Shown: positions 1 to 9,626 of the stretch, piece after piece
How positions within the stretch are numbered: the stretch's first letter is position 1
Layout of the letters: the number at the start of each line of letters is the position of its first letter
Source of the DNA: Malachius bipustulatus
Taxonomy: Eukaryota > Arthropoda > Insecta > Coleoptera > Melyridae
DNA length: 64,000 bases
Direction of reading: 5' to 3'
Assembly: GCA_910589415.1 (NCBI GenBank)
Contig: OU342638.1
Coordinates: 8,596,014-8,660,013 of the forward strand
Made by a program: the position numbers and the translations under genes
The notes under the pieces: generated by a model
The model's input: the letters and a program-made list of their open reading frames with translations, nothing else
Databases searched by the model: none
Told to the model about the DNA's origin: nothing

Positions 1-935
1 ATTTGTTCTTCTTCAGAACACGTAGAGCTCGCCGTCTTGAGATCCCTGACTCTGCTTCAATTTGGCGACTTGAAATAGAAGGATTGGCAACTACGGCTCC
101 AATTACATTAATGGCAGTTTCTTCGGCATCAGCAATAAGATAGTTTTTCGGCCTAGGCTTCTTGAATGACCCGTGATTGATAATATTTGCCTTCAACTTC
201 TCAAAAATAGATTTGTGGGGCTGTCTCCTCTCTGGATAACGATTGAAGTATGTTTCGGATGCAATATCAGAATTGCTGTTACTTTGAATAAAGCATTCTA
301 ACATATCATACTTTTCGTAGTTTTCATAAACCAAATTTGCCATTTTGCAAGTGAAACGAGCACTTTCTAACTCAAAAACTGCGTAAACTGGCTTTGACAG
401 TCGTTGTCGCATAATTTTCTAAATGACATTCACGCCCACTTGGGTGACTAGTCAAAATAAAAATAAAAAATCTCAGGTAGCTAGATAAATTCAATTTATT
501 TTGAAAAATGTAACTTTTCATAAATTTTTAACACACGTGTTATATATCGTTGCAAAGAGAAAAAAGTACTCTAATTAATTAGTTCATGGCCCACTATGAC
601 TTCCATTTAAAAAAATACAACTTTATGGTATAACCGAAAAATGAAAAAAGATACTCAAAATCTGTTGAGGCCATTCTATTTTACTCAAAAAAGTGCCTCA
701 AGAATGTGCAAATATCTTTTCTCTAGCTTGAAAACCAAGAAAGATATCGACATTTATCGATATCGTGGAAAATCGTATTTTTCATTATAGCTCGAAAACA
801 AAAGAAGATAGCAAGTTCCGGTTTTCACCATTGAGTTCCTCTCAAAAAAAGCGATCGAGAATGCGCCATTCATTTTTCCATAGCTCTTATAGTTACCGAG
901 ATCTCCTATAGAAACATCCAAATTGGCCCACCCTG
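1..935 (-). mobile_element. Mariner-like DNA transposon, right-hand part (runs off left edge)
   Basis: The right terminus reads GGCCCACCCTG followed by TA at 936-937. This is the same terminal sequence as the complete mariner-like element at 49840-52619, whose ends are CAGGGTGGGCC next to TA. The transposase start lies inside on the minus strand (412 to 2). The stretch 413-935 is AT-rich noncoding end sequence. The other end of the element is outside the window. Confidence 0.7.
2..412 (-). CDS. Transposase N-terminal region, DUF4817-like helix-turn-helix (partial)
   Basis: An open frame of 137 codons runs from an ATG at 412 to the window edge without a stop. The first third has the pattern of the DUF4817 / mariner N-terminal DNA-binding domain: a YDMLECFIQSNS-type helix, then an ETYFNRYPERRQPH segment and a KLKANIINHGSF turn. 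A second helix-turn-helix-like stretch follows (SISSRQIEAESGISRRRALR). The catalytic domain would lie beyond the left edge. The frame is undamaged as far as visible, unlike the related copy near 51 kb. In family terms it binds its own terminal repeats. Assignment rests on pattern recognition. Confidence 0.65.
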   Translation of the reverse strand, partial: MRQRLSKPVYAVFELESARFTCKMANLVYENYEKYDMLECFIQSNSNSDIASETYFNRYPERRQPHKSIFEKLKANIINHGSFKKPRPKNYLIADAEETAINVIGAVVANPSISSRQIEAESGISRRRALRVLKKNK

Positions 936-937
936 TA

Positions 938-1409
938 CAGTGTTCCAGGATAAGGATGAACAGCATGAGGATTTCGAAAACCGTGACAGATAGAGGGTCG
1001 GTTAAATTAGCAAATAGTTGGGCAACTTAGGGGTCAATGAATGATATTTTGTTGAGAAAACCAGAAAAAATGCCTTAAATCCAGAGATATTCGAAAAAAG
1101 ACAACAAGTTTGTTTTTTATTTCTAAATATTAAAATATCAGATATTAAATAAAAGATATATTAAATATAAGATTTATACTAATATCTTTATAAATAAGTT
1201 TGGAAAAAATTAAATCGAAATTGTAAGATTTCGTTTTATTTTGCTAATATCTCTCGATGTAAGAGGTATTTTGTGGTTCTTTCAAATAGAACTGTTCTTT
1301 CAAAAAAACTGACCCCTAAAGTGCCCAACTTTTTACTAATTTAACCGACCCTGTATCTCTCATGGTTTCCGAGATTCCAATGCTGTTCATCCTTATCCTG
1401 GGCATACTG
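938..1409. repeat. Inverted-repeat element (outer MITE), interrupted
   Basis: The left end starts CAGTGTTCCAGGATAAGGAT and the right end is its near-complement (CAGTATGCCCAGGATAAGG read on the minus strand). Arms of about 50 bp match imperfectly. The left end abuts TA at 936-937, shared with the neighbouring mariner-like end. No coding capacity. A second inverted-repeat element sits at its centre. Confidence 0.55.
993..1353. repeat. Nested MITE with TA target duplication
   Basis: Ends are GAGGGTCGGTTAAATTAG on the left and the complement CAGGGTCGGTTAAATTAG on the right. The arms (about 45 bp) extend through AGTTGGGCA and TAGGGGTCA. TA flanks both sides (991-992 and 1354-1355), as for Tc1/mariner-type insertions. 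361 bp, AT-rich core, no ORF. It lies inside the inverted repeat 938-1409 and so is younger. Confidence 0.65.
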
Positions 1410-1968
1410 CGTAATGTAATAATAGGTGATATTAGGAATTACTGGGAATGCAGTAGTTTCAAGTGGAGAATACTCTTTTTTCTATGCCAAGCTAAATCGA
1501 TGCTAAAGCATTCTCAAATAATTCCTAATACAGTACGATGAAGTTTGAAAAGTCATATGTATCGATTAAGAATACACATCCTTCTGATAGTTCGATTTAT
1601 TTTGTTTCATTTACGTGATTCTCATAGAAACCGTCCAGTTTGTCTAAACACTCCATCCTGCATAAATAAATATATGTCAACATTGGTTTTGAATGAGAAC
1701 TAAATGCACAACACAGAGGATAGAATGTCATTACGAGAATAAATTTTATGTAGTTGTCAGTGACTCTCAAACTGACGTAAGCGGTTCAATTCATTGTTTG
1801 AATGATTCCTTCAATAATTTACGCTCGTTAACACCTTGAAATTTAACCGTTTGACATTTTCTGGTGAAGTGAAGAATCTTAATTCGGACGGTTAGTGTGA
1901 CGTCACATCTGACTTTTTAAACTTAATCGTACCATATCATTATTTATAATAGGAGAATCAAAATAAAC
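1410..1968. other. No recognisable feature
   Basis: AT-rich sequence with no supported ORF, RNA gene or clear repeat. It separates two inverted-repeat elements. Confidence 0.5.
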
Positions 1969-2529
1969 GGTAATGTTGAAATGAGCGGCATGGGTGTAGG
2001 GCGAAATGGCTTATACTATCGGATAGCTTGTGTCTCTAGGAGTATCAAGGTACCATTGAATTTTTGCGGCGGCAAGTAATAGTCGAGAAATAAGACCTTA
2101 AAGTGTCACCTACCCTAATACGTGTATTCGAACATTATGCACTCGAACAGGAAGCAAGCTCTCCATCGTCGTGTGTAGCGACGGAGAGCGAGCTTCCTGT
2201 TCGAGCGCATTTGTTCGAAGATAAGTATTAGGGCAAGGATGATGATACTTTAAGGCCTTATTTCTTAACTATTACTTTCAGGTCTTTGGTCAGGGTAGGT
2301 TTTTTTTCTTTCCAATGTTCGTAAAATGAAAAAAACCTACCCTAACCAAAGACCTGACGGAACTGGTAGCTACTAGTACGGTCACGTGACACTTTAAGGC
2401 CTTATTTCTCGACTATTACTTGCCGGCGCAAAAATTCAATGGTACCTTGATACTCCTAGAGACACAAGCTATCCGAAAGTAGAAGACAAATCGCCCTATA
2501 CCCTTGCCGCTCATTTCAAAATTTACCAT
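1969..2529. repeat. Foldback element with three successive hairpins
   Basis: Outer arms of roughly 130 bp (about 1969-2106 and 2387-2529) are inverted copies, beginning GGTAATGTTGAAATGAGCGG and its near-complement. Inside are two more inverted repeats: about 2113-2230, centred on a CGAACAGGAAGC stem, and 2281-2352, with arms AGGTCTTTGGTCAGGGTAGG and their near-complement. A partial copy of the outer arm also recurs between the two inner hairpins (about 2249-2278). No coding capacity. Confidence 0.7.
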
Positions 2530-2846
2530 AATAAGGTATCTTTACCTGTACGATTGCAATAGTAATATGAAGTTTTATAGCCTTTTCTGTGTTGTTTCGA
2601 ATGGGAAAAAACATACTGCACACAATTTTTATTCAAATTGGTTAGCCAGCAAGTGAAATCTGTAAAGAAATAATCATAATTAATACCGGTAATAAATTAA
2701 AAATGTAAGTATGATGTACCTAGATAGAAAACTAGGTCATATCCTAATTAAATGATCACTTAGATACCTACCTACCTATATTAACCATTTTTTACTTCAC
2801 AAACAGCAGACAATAATAATTATAAGTATTAATCACTGTTACTTAC
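2530..2846. other. Probable intron sequence of the C2H2 gene
   Basis: AT-rich and without ORFs. It follows the splice donor of the minus-strand zinc-finger exon and is probably the start of its intron. No acceptor or further exon was identified. Confidence 0.35.
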
Positions 2847-3090
2847 CATCACTATTGGAAAATTCTTTAACTTCTTGCTCCCCATTAATTTTGTGCATAT
2901 TTTCTAAATGGCATCTCAATGTTTTTATATTATAAAAAGACACATTGCATCCTTCCAAACATTTGTGAGGGAATACGTTATATTCATGAGAAACATAATT
3001 ACTTACTTGTTTATGCTTCTCTCTCATATGCTTATTTAACGTCCTCTGATGACTGTAAAGTTTTTTACATATCAAACAGCACACAGCCAT
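2847..3090 (-). CDS. C2H2 zinc-finger protein, first coding exon
   Basis: The ATG at 3090 opens a frame with two classic C2H2 fingers. Finger 1 is C-x2-C-x12-H-x4-H (starts CLICKKLYSHQ). Finger 2 is C-x3-C-x12-H-x4-H (starts CLEGCNVSFYN). The frame then meets GATG|GTAAGT on the minus strand, a near-consensus splice donor with the intron starting at 2846; stops follow soon in the intron. This suggests the first exon of a spliced gene continuing to lower coordinates. Two fingers alone do not define a function; DNA or RNA binding is typical. It is the only part of the window not obviously transposon-derived, though C2H2 exons also occur in transposons. Confidence 0.5.
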
Positions 3091-3249
3091 TTTGCACTTA
3101 GAAGATAGAATAGAACAGATACTACTAGTAATGTAATACTACAGATAGAACTCTGATTTATTTTTTGGTATTTGATTTGCACTACATTTTGAGGTTAAGT
3201 TAAATCAAATCATGCGACATGCGCAGTATAATGCCGCATGGGTGGCGAT

Positions 3250-3748
3250 TTATCCGCTCCTGTTATTTGCCGTAGTTATGGTGTCTGGAATAAATACTGA
3301 ATTAAATTTCTGTCCTGGGACTAGGACGGTGCATTTCCTGATTTTAATTGGGAAGGTAGCTGTTTTTAATTTAATTTTATTTTCGGGAAGTAATGGGTCT
3401 CGAATTTTACTTTCTTCTAACCGAGGTGGATTGTACTCGATTAGTTGGAAGGGTTGCCCATTTAGACTTATTGTTCCCGATCCATAATCGATATTTGCGC
3501 TCATTAGTTTGAGAGCATCCGAACCTAAAAGAAAATCGAATTTGTCATGGAAATCTACGACGAAAAATTAAAAAAATTGACCTTGCTGGAATAGGTCGCA
3601 AGTCACAGATTTATCGTGCTTAGTTTGAGTAGAAATTGTTTTTAAAATGAATTTCTCGTCTTGAATTAGATGATAGAGAGATTCTTCCGCTCTTTTTGAT
3701 GTAATCAAAGAGTGTGTGGAACCGGTATCTATCATAATTTTTATTGGG
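3250..3748 (-). pseudogene. Ty3/gypsy protease fragment (element F), disrupted
   Basis: Minus-strand reading gives an aspartic protease: catalytic MIDTGSTHSLI near the right end and a FLLGSDALKLM flap-type motif in the middle. A linker typical of the region between protease and reverse transcriptase follows (LVPGQKFNSVFIPDT near the left end). One in-frame TAA (3568-3570) interrupts it, and homology fades near 3240. The frame is cut at 3748 by the family-A element A1. It resumes in frame at 11583, next to the matching 4-bp duplication TGGG (3745-3748 and 11579-11582). It is a remnant; gag and RT are not seen. Confidence 0.75.
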
Positions 3749-4149
3749 TGTAACTACGACTCCGCCTGAGAGTCGTCCGTGGCGTTTCGCTGGTCCGGAA
3801 TCGCCTGGAGATCGGACGGATTCCTCGGGCGCCAGATTTTTACTGAGGGTTTACTCCCTTGGGAAGATGTTCTCGCCAAATCTTCCCACTTACCTGAGTC
3901 GTAATTACAATGGTACTGCTATAGTACCCTTGTCCCAGGGGTAGCTCTGTGGAGAAACGGAAAGTGCCAGGGGTCGGTTGAGGTTACCACCCTAAAATAA
4001 TTGTGTTCGGCAAAGCGGGCTTTAATCGCTTTCCGAAAGCATTGACACCTCCCGAGGAGCCAAGCTGTAGCGAGTGATTGTCAGTTTAACGGATACCTAA
4101 TTAATTAATGCAGAACGGATGAACATTAACACCACAGAATTCAACTTAA

Positions 4150-4160
4150 CAATTTTTATT
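4150..4160 (-). terminator. Candidate polyadenylation signal in A1 3' LTR
   Basis: Minus-strand AATAAAAATTG lies about 1.1 kb downstream of the TATA-like box, where transcript cleavage of an LTR element would be expected. Position-based inference. Confidence 0.35.
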
Positions 4161-4439
4161 ATTAATTTATCGGAGTAGGTACACAATGAGCAATAATAAT
4201 GAATCGGTATGAATAAATAAATAATAACAAATCGGTCACGGGGCACAGCGGTACGTGAGGGGCGGTTGCGACTAATAAGCAGGTAGGTATACACGTCGGA
4301 ATGACGGACGGGCGGTCAAAAACGGCCTGGATCGGTTTAGACAAAAAAAAGAATAACTAGGCGGGCTGATCTCGGCGGTTATGTGAGTAGTGCGGCCACG
4401 GTGATCTCAACTACGCATTCGGAGGGGAATCGGCACGAT

Positions 4440-4970
4440 TTTGGCGGGACGCTGCTCCCCGAGCACCAGACGCCACCCCCAGCACACTGATCCACCCTTG
4501 CTATGCCAGGCGATGGACCGTGGACCAGGAGCGAAATCCTTGTTGCTCACAACGTGGAAGTGAAGGGGTTATTGAGGGAGCCCGTTGTTCCGCGGGTACC
4601 AGACACCACTCCCGGCGCACTGATCCACCCTTGCTATGCCAGGCGATGGACCGTGAACTAGGAGCGAGGCCTTTGTTGCCCACAACGGGGAGATGAGGGG
4701 GTTATTGAAGGATCCCGTCGTCCCGCGGGTACCAGACACCACTCCCGGCGCACTGATCCACCCTTGCTATGCCAGGCGATGGACCGTGAACTAAGAGCGA
4801 GGCCTTTGTTACCCACAACGGAGAAGGTAGGGGTTTATCGGAGGAACCCGTTGTTCCGCTGGCACCAGACACCACTCCCGGCGCACTGATCCACCCTTGC
4901 TATGCCAGGCGATGGACCGTGAACTAGGAGCGAAGCCTTTGTTACCAACAACGGAAGGAGGAGGCGGTTT
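4440..4970. repeat. 133-bp tandem repeat inside family-A LTR (four units)
   Basis: The shared core TGATCCACCCTTGCTATGCC recurs at spacings of 134, 132 and 133 bp. Equivalent blocks occur in every family-A LTR. Four units are found in A1 (also about 10318-10848) and in the solo LTR (about 17790-18320). Three units are found in the array LTRs (about 36690-37100, 42530-42945, 48347-48762 and 57129-57544). The block lies downstream of the TATA-like box, so it would be in the transcribed R/leader portion. Confidence 0.85.
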
Positions 4971-5260
4971 GATGAGGGCCGGAGCGATGGGAGTGAGGGG
5001 AAGAAAAATATTGACCGCAGCAGTAATACGTTAATTGCAACAGCACCTACCTTTTTCTATTATTCGGCAACTGGTCTAGGCTCTCTATCTTCTATTAACG
5101 CAGGTGCACTACTAACAACGAAGGGTACAAATCAAAATAACTATAATTATTGCACTCGGGCTTCCCGGTAGGTATCTAAACTCAGGCGGCTGACTATTTA
5201 ACGCACTTCTTCTCGGTAGGAGATCAGAATTCGGAATTAATTTTTCAAATCACGGCCCCG

Positions 5261-5270
5261 GTTTATATAG
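5261..5270 (-). promoter_or_regulatory. TATA-like box in family-A LTR
   Basis: Minus-strand CTATATAAAC sits in a GC-rich setting about 430 bp from the LTR start. In the sense-5' LTR of A1 the same box is at 11139-11148. The array LTRs have CATATAAACC at the same place. Confidence 0.5.
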
Positions 5271-5700
5271 CGACCACTATCGGTTCCTGGTGAGATAGAA
5301 ATTTTCGAGAACATTTTCTCTGTAAAAAAGTATAATTTAAACTGCTATCTGCGGCCCGGTGCATTTCGGCGTTTTTATAATGCGATAGTGGTCGATAACT
5401 TGCTTGAATTTGAAGCCAACTGCCTCGATTTAGTTACTTTAAAAATCAGCCTGTGCATAAAAAATTAATGGAATTAAATGAAATCATGAAAATTATTAGT
5501 ACTTTGCTGATTCAAGGTACCTACCTACCAAACCCTATTTCTGCACTATTCGTAAAAACTTAACTGAATTAATAATAACTTAAACGGGGTGGTCCTACCT
5601 ATCTACCTATGTCGTTGGAATGATCTTTATTTATTGAAAAGAATAGAAAAATAGGAAAAAAATAAACTAGATGGAGTCGGGGTAACACGACTTCATTACA

Positions 5701-5711
5701 CCCCCCCTACT
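5701..5711 (-). other. Polypurine tract of A1
   Basis: Minus-strand GTAGGGGGGG directly abuts the sense-3' LTR, the expected place for plus-strand DNA priming. It is conserved in all four family-A internal regions. Confidence 0.7.
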
Positions 5712-5717
5712 TCGGTA

Positions 5718-5739
5718 GACAAAAGCCCCGGCTTTTGTC
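5718..5739. other. Perfect hairpin next to the polypurine tract
   Basis: GACAAAAGCC and GGCTTTTGTC are 10-bp perfect arms separated by two bases, just upstream of the polypurine tract in coding sense. The same hairpin is present in the three array copies. Role unknown; a 3' RNA structure is one possibility. Confidence 0.6.
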
Positions 5740-6099
5740 CCCCCTGGCTCCCAGAAAAAGAACGTCCTCGTTCGCCGCTCCTTCGCAACAAACAAAACAA
5801 TGTAAACGCGTGTACGCTGTGCCTCGCTTACAAAAGAAATCAACAAACTCCCGGTATTAAACATTCCTGGTATACAAAAATTTATTTCCCTATCTATATA
5901 TAAAAGTAATTCATATTTACATTATATTTACAACTCCTAAATTAACCCCCTAACTAAAAATCATACAAGTCAATCCCCACCTATTTACAAGTCAATCCCC
6001 AACTATTTACAAGTCCTAATCCCTGGCCCAAAAATTAACCCAACACTTATCCCTATTATGGTCCTAACGGAGGGTCTCGCTGATCGCGGCACAAAAAAC

Positions 6100-7971
6100 T
6101 CACTCACCCCGATCGAGCGTCATAGTCCACCGTCGCCCCTCCGCCCGGTCACTCCCTCCGTGACCTGGACGTTCGCCGAGACTGCCGGATGTAGAACCGG
6201 CGGCGTCGTAGTTCTTCCCTCCGGGCCTGGGCGTCCGGCGAGCGGGCGGTTGCGAGTGGCGCCACCAGCAGATCGCACTGGATGGCCTTCTCCGCCGTCG
6301 TCCTTGGCTGGGTGGCGCGGCCTTCTCGACGTGGCGGCTCCTCGCGTCGGTCATCTTCTTGGGGACGCCGGCGCTTGGGTCCCGGGGGTCCGCCCCGGCA
6401 TGGGCAGTCCCGGGACAAAATCTCCGGTGGTTGCAGCGCGAGCAGAACAGCCGCGGCGCCCCCCTGCACTGGCTCCTGTAATGGCCCGTCTCGCCACACC
6501 GCCAGCCCAAAACAGGACTTCCGGCAGGCTCGGGAGTGGTGGGGCGGTGTCCCAACCGATGAAAGACCGGTTTCTTCGGTGACGGTGGCCTTCGCCGGAC
6601 CTCTGCGGCTGACGCCTCTGCGGTGGACGTCTCCGCCGGCGTTGCGTGGCGGATCGGCGGCCCGGGTTCCGGTGACGGGGTGTCGGTAACGGTGTAACTT
6701 ATGGAGGGTGGTGTGCTGAACCCATAATCTAACTCGGACTCGCCGCCGGACATCATTTCGGGACTACGGTTTGCGGTAGTTGCGTCGTCGTTCCCCTCTA
6801 GAACACGGTGACGCAGACTTGCCGGAGTGCACAGCTTACACCGCTCTTCGGTCCCCTTCTCGAACGGACGGTTACTATCTGGGACCCGACGCTGCGGGCG
6901 GTCGTCACGGATACGGACATCGGGGCATGCGGCCGGGTTCCTCTCGACGGTGTCACATTTCTCTCGGTACCAGGCGTCAAGTTTCTCGCGATCCGCGGTT
7001 TCGGACGCGCAAACTTCGCCTTCGGCGGGCGGCGGGGCTGTCGGGGCGTCGCATATCACTAACGGTTGGCTCTGGCGCCGTTTCGGGCGCGCGCGACGTT
7101 TCCTGAGGCGTCGGCGGTGCTGACGAGAGGGCTCCATGGCGCCAGTCGCTTCCACCAGGCCGGTTTCGGCCCGGCGTGGTCGCTCGCTGTCGCTCTCCTG
7201 CCGCTGGGCGCGAGACTGACCGCTTCGGTCGTCGGTGTGTCCCGTTTCCGCCACCGGGGCTCGGAGAGGGTACCTTCGGCCCTTGATGCACACCTCCCGT
7301 CTGTGCATGTCCAACGAGAAACGACCGTCTCCCAGGAAATCCAGCCCCAGCACCAGGTCGACGGGCAAATTCGGCAAGGACAGGCAGGCCGCCCTCAATT
7401 TGTCGGGGCCAAGGCAAACGTCGAGCAGGAAGGTGGTCCGGATTGGTACGGTCGTGCCGTCGGCGATCCGCGCTGACGTCCCCTTATATCGTCGAGTCCG
7501 GACGCCCTGGTTCTCGCAATGACTGGCTACTTCGGCGCCCACAAACGAACGGGTTGCCCCTGTATCTACGAGGGCCTCGAACGTCCTCCCCTCTATAGTG
7601 ACGGTGAGGAACGGACGTGTGTCTGGGTCCAAGTCGGTCAGGCGATGGTTACGGTTGCTCGGGGCGGGTATCCGGTTTTCCGGCGTCTTTACCCGCCCCG
7701 CGTCTCGTTTCCCGGACGCTGGCAGTCGCAGTCTCGGGACATTACTCCCGGACGCTCGCAACGCGAGCAAAAGAGTTTCGGCTGCCCGGGACACTGGCTG
7801 CGGAGGTGTCCCGTCTCCCCACAACGCCAACAGACGGCTCGGGCGTTGTCTCGTGCAGGTGGAGAGAACCTGGCTGTTTTTGGTGCCGCCTGTCCGGTCA
7901 TGGTATCGCCAGCTTCGATCGCCCTCCGGGGTGGCGACGCACTTCGGATCGGCCGTTGATGGGACTGCCAT
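6100..7971 (-). pseudogene. A1 protease ORF (Pro plus second zinc knuckle), frameshifted near its end
   Basis: The frame overlaps gag by 283 nt and is -1 relative to it, so it is reached by frameshifting at 7713-7707 and not from its own ATG. It holds an aspartic protease (catalytic LVDTGATRSF, flap-side VLGLDFLG), a long basic proline/arginine-rich linker and a CCHC knuckle near the C-terminus (CWRCGETGHYRSQC, second finger begins CSRCN). Relative to the array copies one base is missing near 6430 (CTCCGGTGG against CTCCGGCCGG). The second half of the finger module and the tail are therefore read in another frame. No RT, RNase H or integrase follows. Confidence 0.8.
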
Positions 7972-9077
7972 TCTGTTCTTCTCGGTGGCAGTGGGCTGGG
8001 GGGTGCGGAAGGCATGGTGGACGGACGGAGCGGTCTTGCTTCGGGTCCCGGAAATCTTCGGGCGGTTCGGAGTTCGGCCAGCACATCCTGGGCCGCCTTG
8101 GCGTCCGCCATCAACGAGCTTACGTCATCGTAGCTGCGGCTCCAGAGCATTTGTTTCATTTCGGGTCGAAGGTTTCTCTGCATCCAGTCCAACTGTCGGT
8201 GCGGCGGTATCGAGCCGTGACGCCTGAACAGCGTCTGCATCGCGGTGATATACCGGAGCACGTCCTCGCCTGGCGCCTGCACTCGCCGGCTGATCTCTGC
8301 CTCCAAGTCGAAGAAATAATCAGCGTGGAGGAAGCACTTTCGGAACGCCGCCTGGAAGTCGGGCCACGTCGTCATGTAGGCAGAATTATTGCGGTACCAT
8401 GCTAGGCACTCTCCTTCCAGTAGGAGTGGCATGGCGCGGAGCATCCTTTCCTGGCTCACTCCGTATATCTCCCGGAGCTCCTCCAGACGCTCCAGGAAAT
8501 CGACTGCACTGGTTCGCCCGTCGTACCGCAAATTCCAAGCGGATACATTGGGCGGTCCCATCGGTTCGGTCGGTCTAGACGGGACGATTGGGGGAAAGGC
8601 GTACGGTACATAACTCGGGGCCATTGGCGTTGGTAGATGCCACGGTGGCGGTGCGGTCTGAGGCGTCGGTGTCTGGACGGTTGTGGCGGTCGGGGGGCAA
8701 GACGTCCATGTAGTCGCTGTGGTGCATGCGGGTGGTGCGGAAGGCGCCACTGTTGTCGTCGTAGCGGCCGACGCTGCGAGCGTCGTGACGGCGGTCTTGC
8801 TGTCGGACGCCAAACCGGGGAGGGACTTGATCCTGGCCGCTAATATCCTTCGCTTCTCTTCCACCGTTGATGGGCATGACAGTCCTAGTCTGGCTAATTC
8901 AACGTCCAACTCGTCCTTCTTTAACCGGTAGATCCAGGACGTGCGGGGTTCGTCTTGCGAAGGTGGGCCACCGAAGGGAGTGGCGAGGAGGTCTGTCGAT
9001 GGTCCCGTAGGCCCGGACGCCGCTGCTCCCTCGTCGAGATCGTCAGCGCCCATTTTGAACCAGTCAGCACCGAGCAT
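7689..9077 (-). CDS. gag: A1 Gag polyprotein
   Basis: 462 residues from the ATG at 9077. An N-terminal SAP-like helix pair lies at residues 50-87 (RLKKDELDVELARLGL region), followed by a Thr/Pro-rich linker. A capsid-like Retrotrans_gag domain spans about 185-320, with the motif LLLEGECLAWYR at 218-229. A C-terminal zinc module has CCHC CWRCGETGHLRSQC at 416-429 and a second cysteine cluster at 437-452. The stop lies just after a GGGAAAC slippery heptamer. Gag would form the particle and bind RNA. It resembles Gag of element E at the right edge. The frame is intact. Confidence 0.85.
   Translation of the reverse strand: MLGADWFKMGADDLDEGAAASGPTGPSTDLLATPFGGPPSQDEPRTSWIYRLKKDELDVELARLGLSCPSTVEEKRRILAARIKSLPGLASDSKTAVTTLAASAATTTTVAPSAPPACTTATTWTSCPPTATTVQTPTPQTAPPPWHLPTPMAPSYVPYAFPPIVPSRPTEPMGPPNVSAWNLRYDGRTSAVDFLERLEELREIYGVSQERMLRAMPLLLEGECLAWYRNNSAYMTTWPDFQAAFRKCFLHADYFFDLEAEISRRVQAPGEDVLRYITAMQTLFRRHGSIPPHRQLDWMQRNLRPEMKQMLWSRSYDDVSSLMADAKAAQDVLAELRTARRFPGPEARPLRPSTMPSAPPSPLPPRRTEWQSHQRPIRSASPPRRAIEAGDTMTGQAAPKTARFSPPARDNARAVCWRCGETGHLRSQCPGQPKLFCSRCERPGVMSRDCDCQRPGNETRGG
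7707..7713 (-). promoter_or_regulatory. Candidate -1 ribosomal frameshift site of A1
   Basis: G_GGA_AAC in the gag frame fits the X_XXY_YYZ rule and is a heptamer known from retroviral gag-pro junctions. It lies six codons before the gag stop, where the -1 frame continues into the protease. It is conserved at 39908-39914, 45728-45734 and 54510-54516. Confidence 0.75.
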
Positions 9078-9604
9078 GCGCGGCGGTCGGGGGGGGGGAG
9101 GTTACTGACGGCACTGCAAAGGTCGGCGGTGAGGTCCCCAGGGGAGAGCAAAAAAATTCCAGTCGGATCGGACCAACGGTTCGACTTCTGCGGGGTTTTG
9201 GCCGATTTTGGGACTCTTGCAATGGAGTCTTGGTAGTTCTGCGGGGTTCAAACGGTCGGCTGGGTCCCTCTGGATGCAATAGCGAAAGAAAATCTGACCT
9301 AGCAAACCAAAGGCCAAAAACTCCAAATGACCGCCCAAAATTTTCGATGGTTCGGATTCCTCGGATATGCTTTCCCTTTGGTTTCGGCCTTTTTAAAAAT
9401 TTCGTCCTTTTTGACGTCAGACGCCGGGAAGTGCCTCAAAATCGCACTTTTAGGTTACGGTCGGGTCGGTTTCGGATTTCGGTCCTGGTACGGATTTTTG
9501 TCGACACTTGGCAACGCTGCGGGGTACTACGGTGGTCGTGAGTGCTTCTTTCGGGAATGTCTATTATTTTCTATGTACGGCGGGAAGAATGGAACTTCAA
9601 TAGG

Positions 9605-9622
9605 GTCCCTGCTCGGGCGCCA
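9605..9622 (-). other. Primer-binding site of A1
   Basis: Minus-strand TGGCGCCCGAGCAGGGA starts four bases after the sense-5' LTR. It is of the TGGCGCC type complementary to a tRNA 3' end; the tRNA was not identified. The leader between here and the gag ATG (about 530 nt) shows no supported gene. Confidence 0.75.
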
Positions 9623-9626
9623 CTTT

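Larger units (their letters stand above)
3749..5700 (-). repeat. A1 left LTR (3' LTR in coding sense)
   Basis: 1952 bp, TG...CA termini. It contains four tandem units of about 133 bp (about 4440-4970), each with the motif TGATCCACCCTTGCTATGCC. A TATA-like box lies at 5261-5270 and a polyadenylation-type AATAAA at 4150-4160, both on the minus strand. Identical in layout to the LTR at 9627-11578. Confidence 0.95.

Noticed and set aside
7617..8405. 262-codon plus-strand ORF opposite family-A gag, present in all four copies (also 39818, 45638 and 54420)
   Set aside because: It mirrors gag on the other strand in GC-rich sequence, shows no domain pattern, and conservation is explained by the recent common origin of the copies and by constraint on gag.
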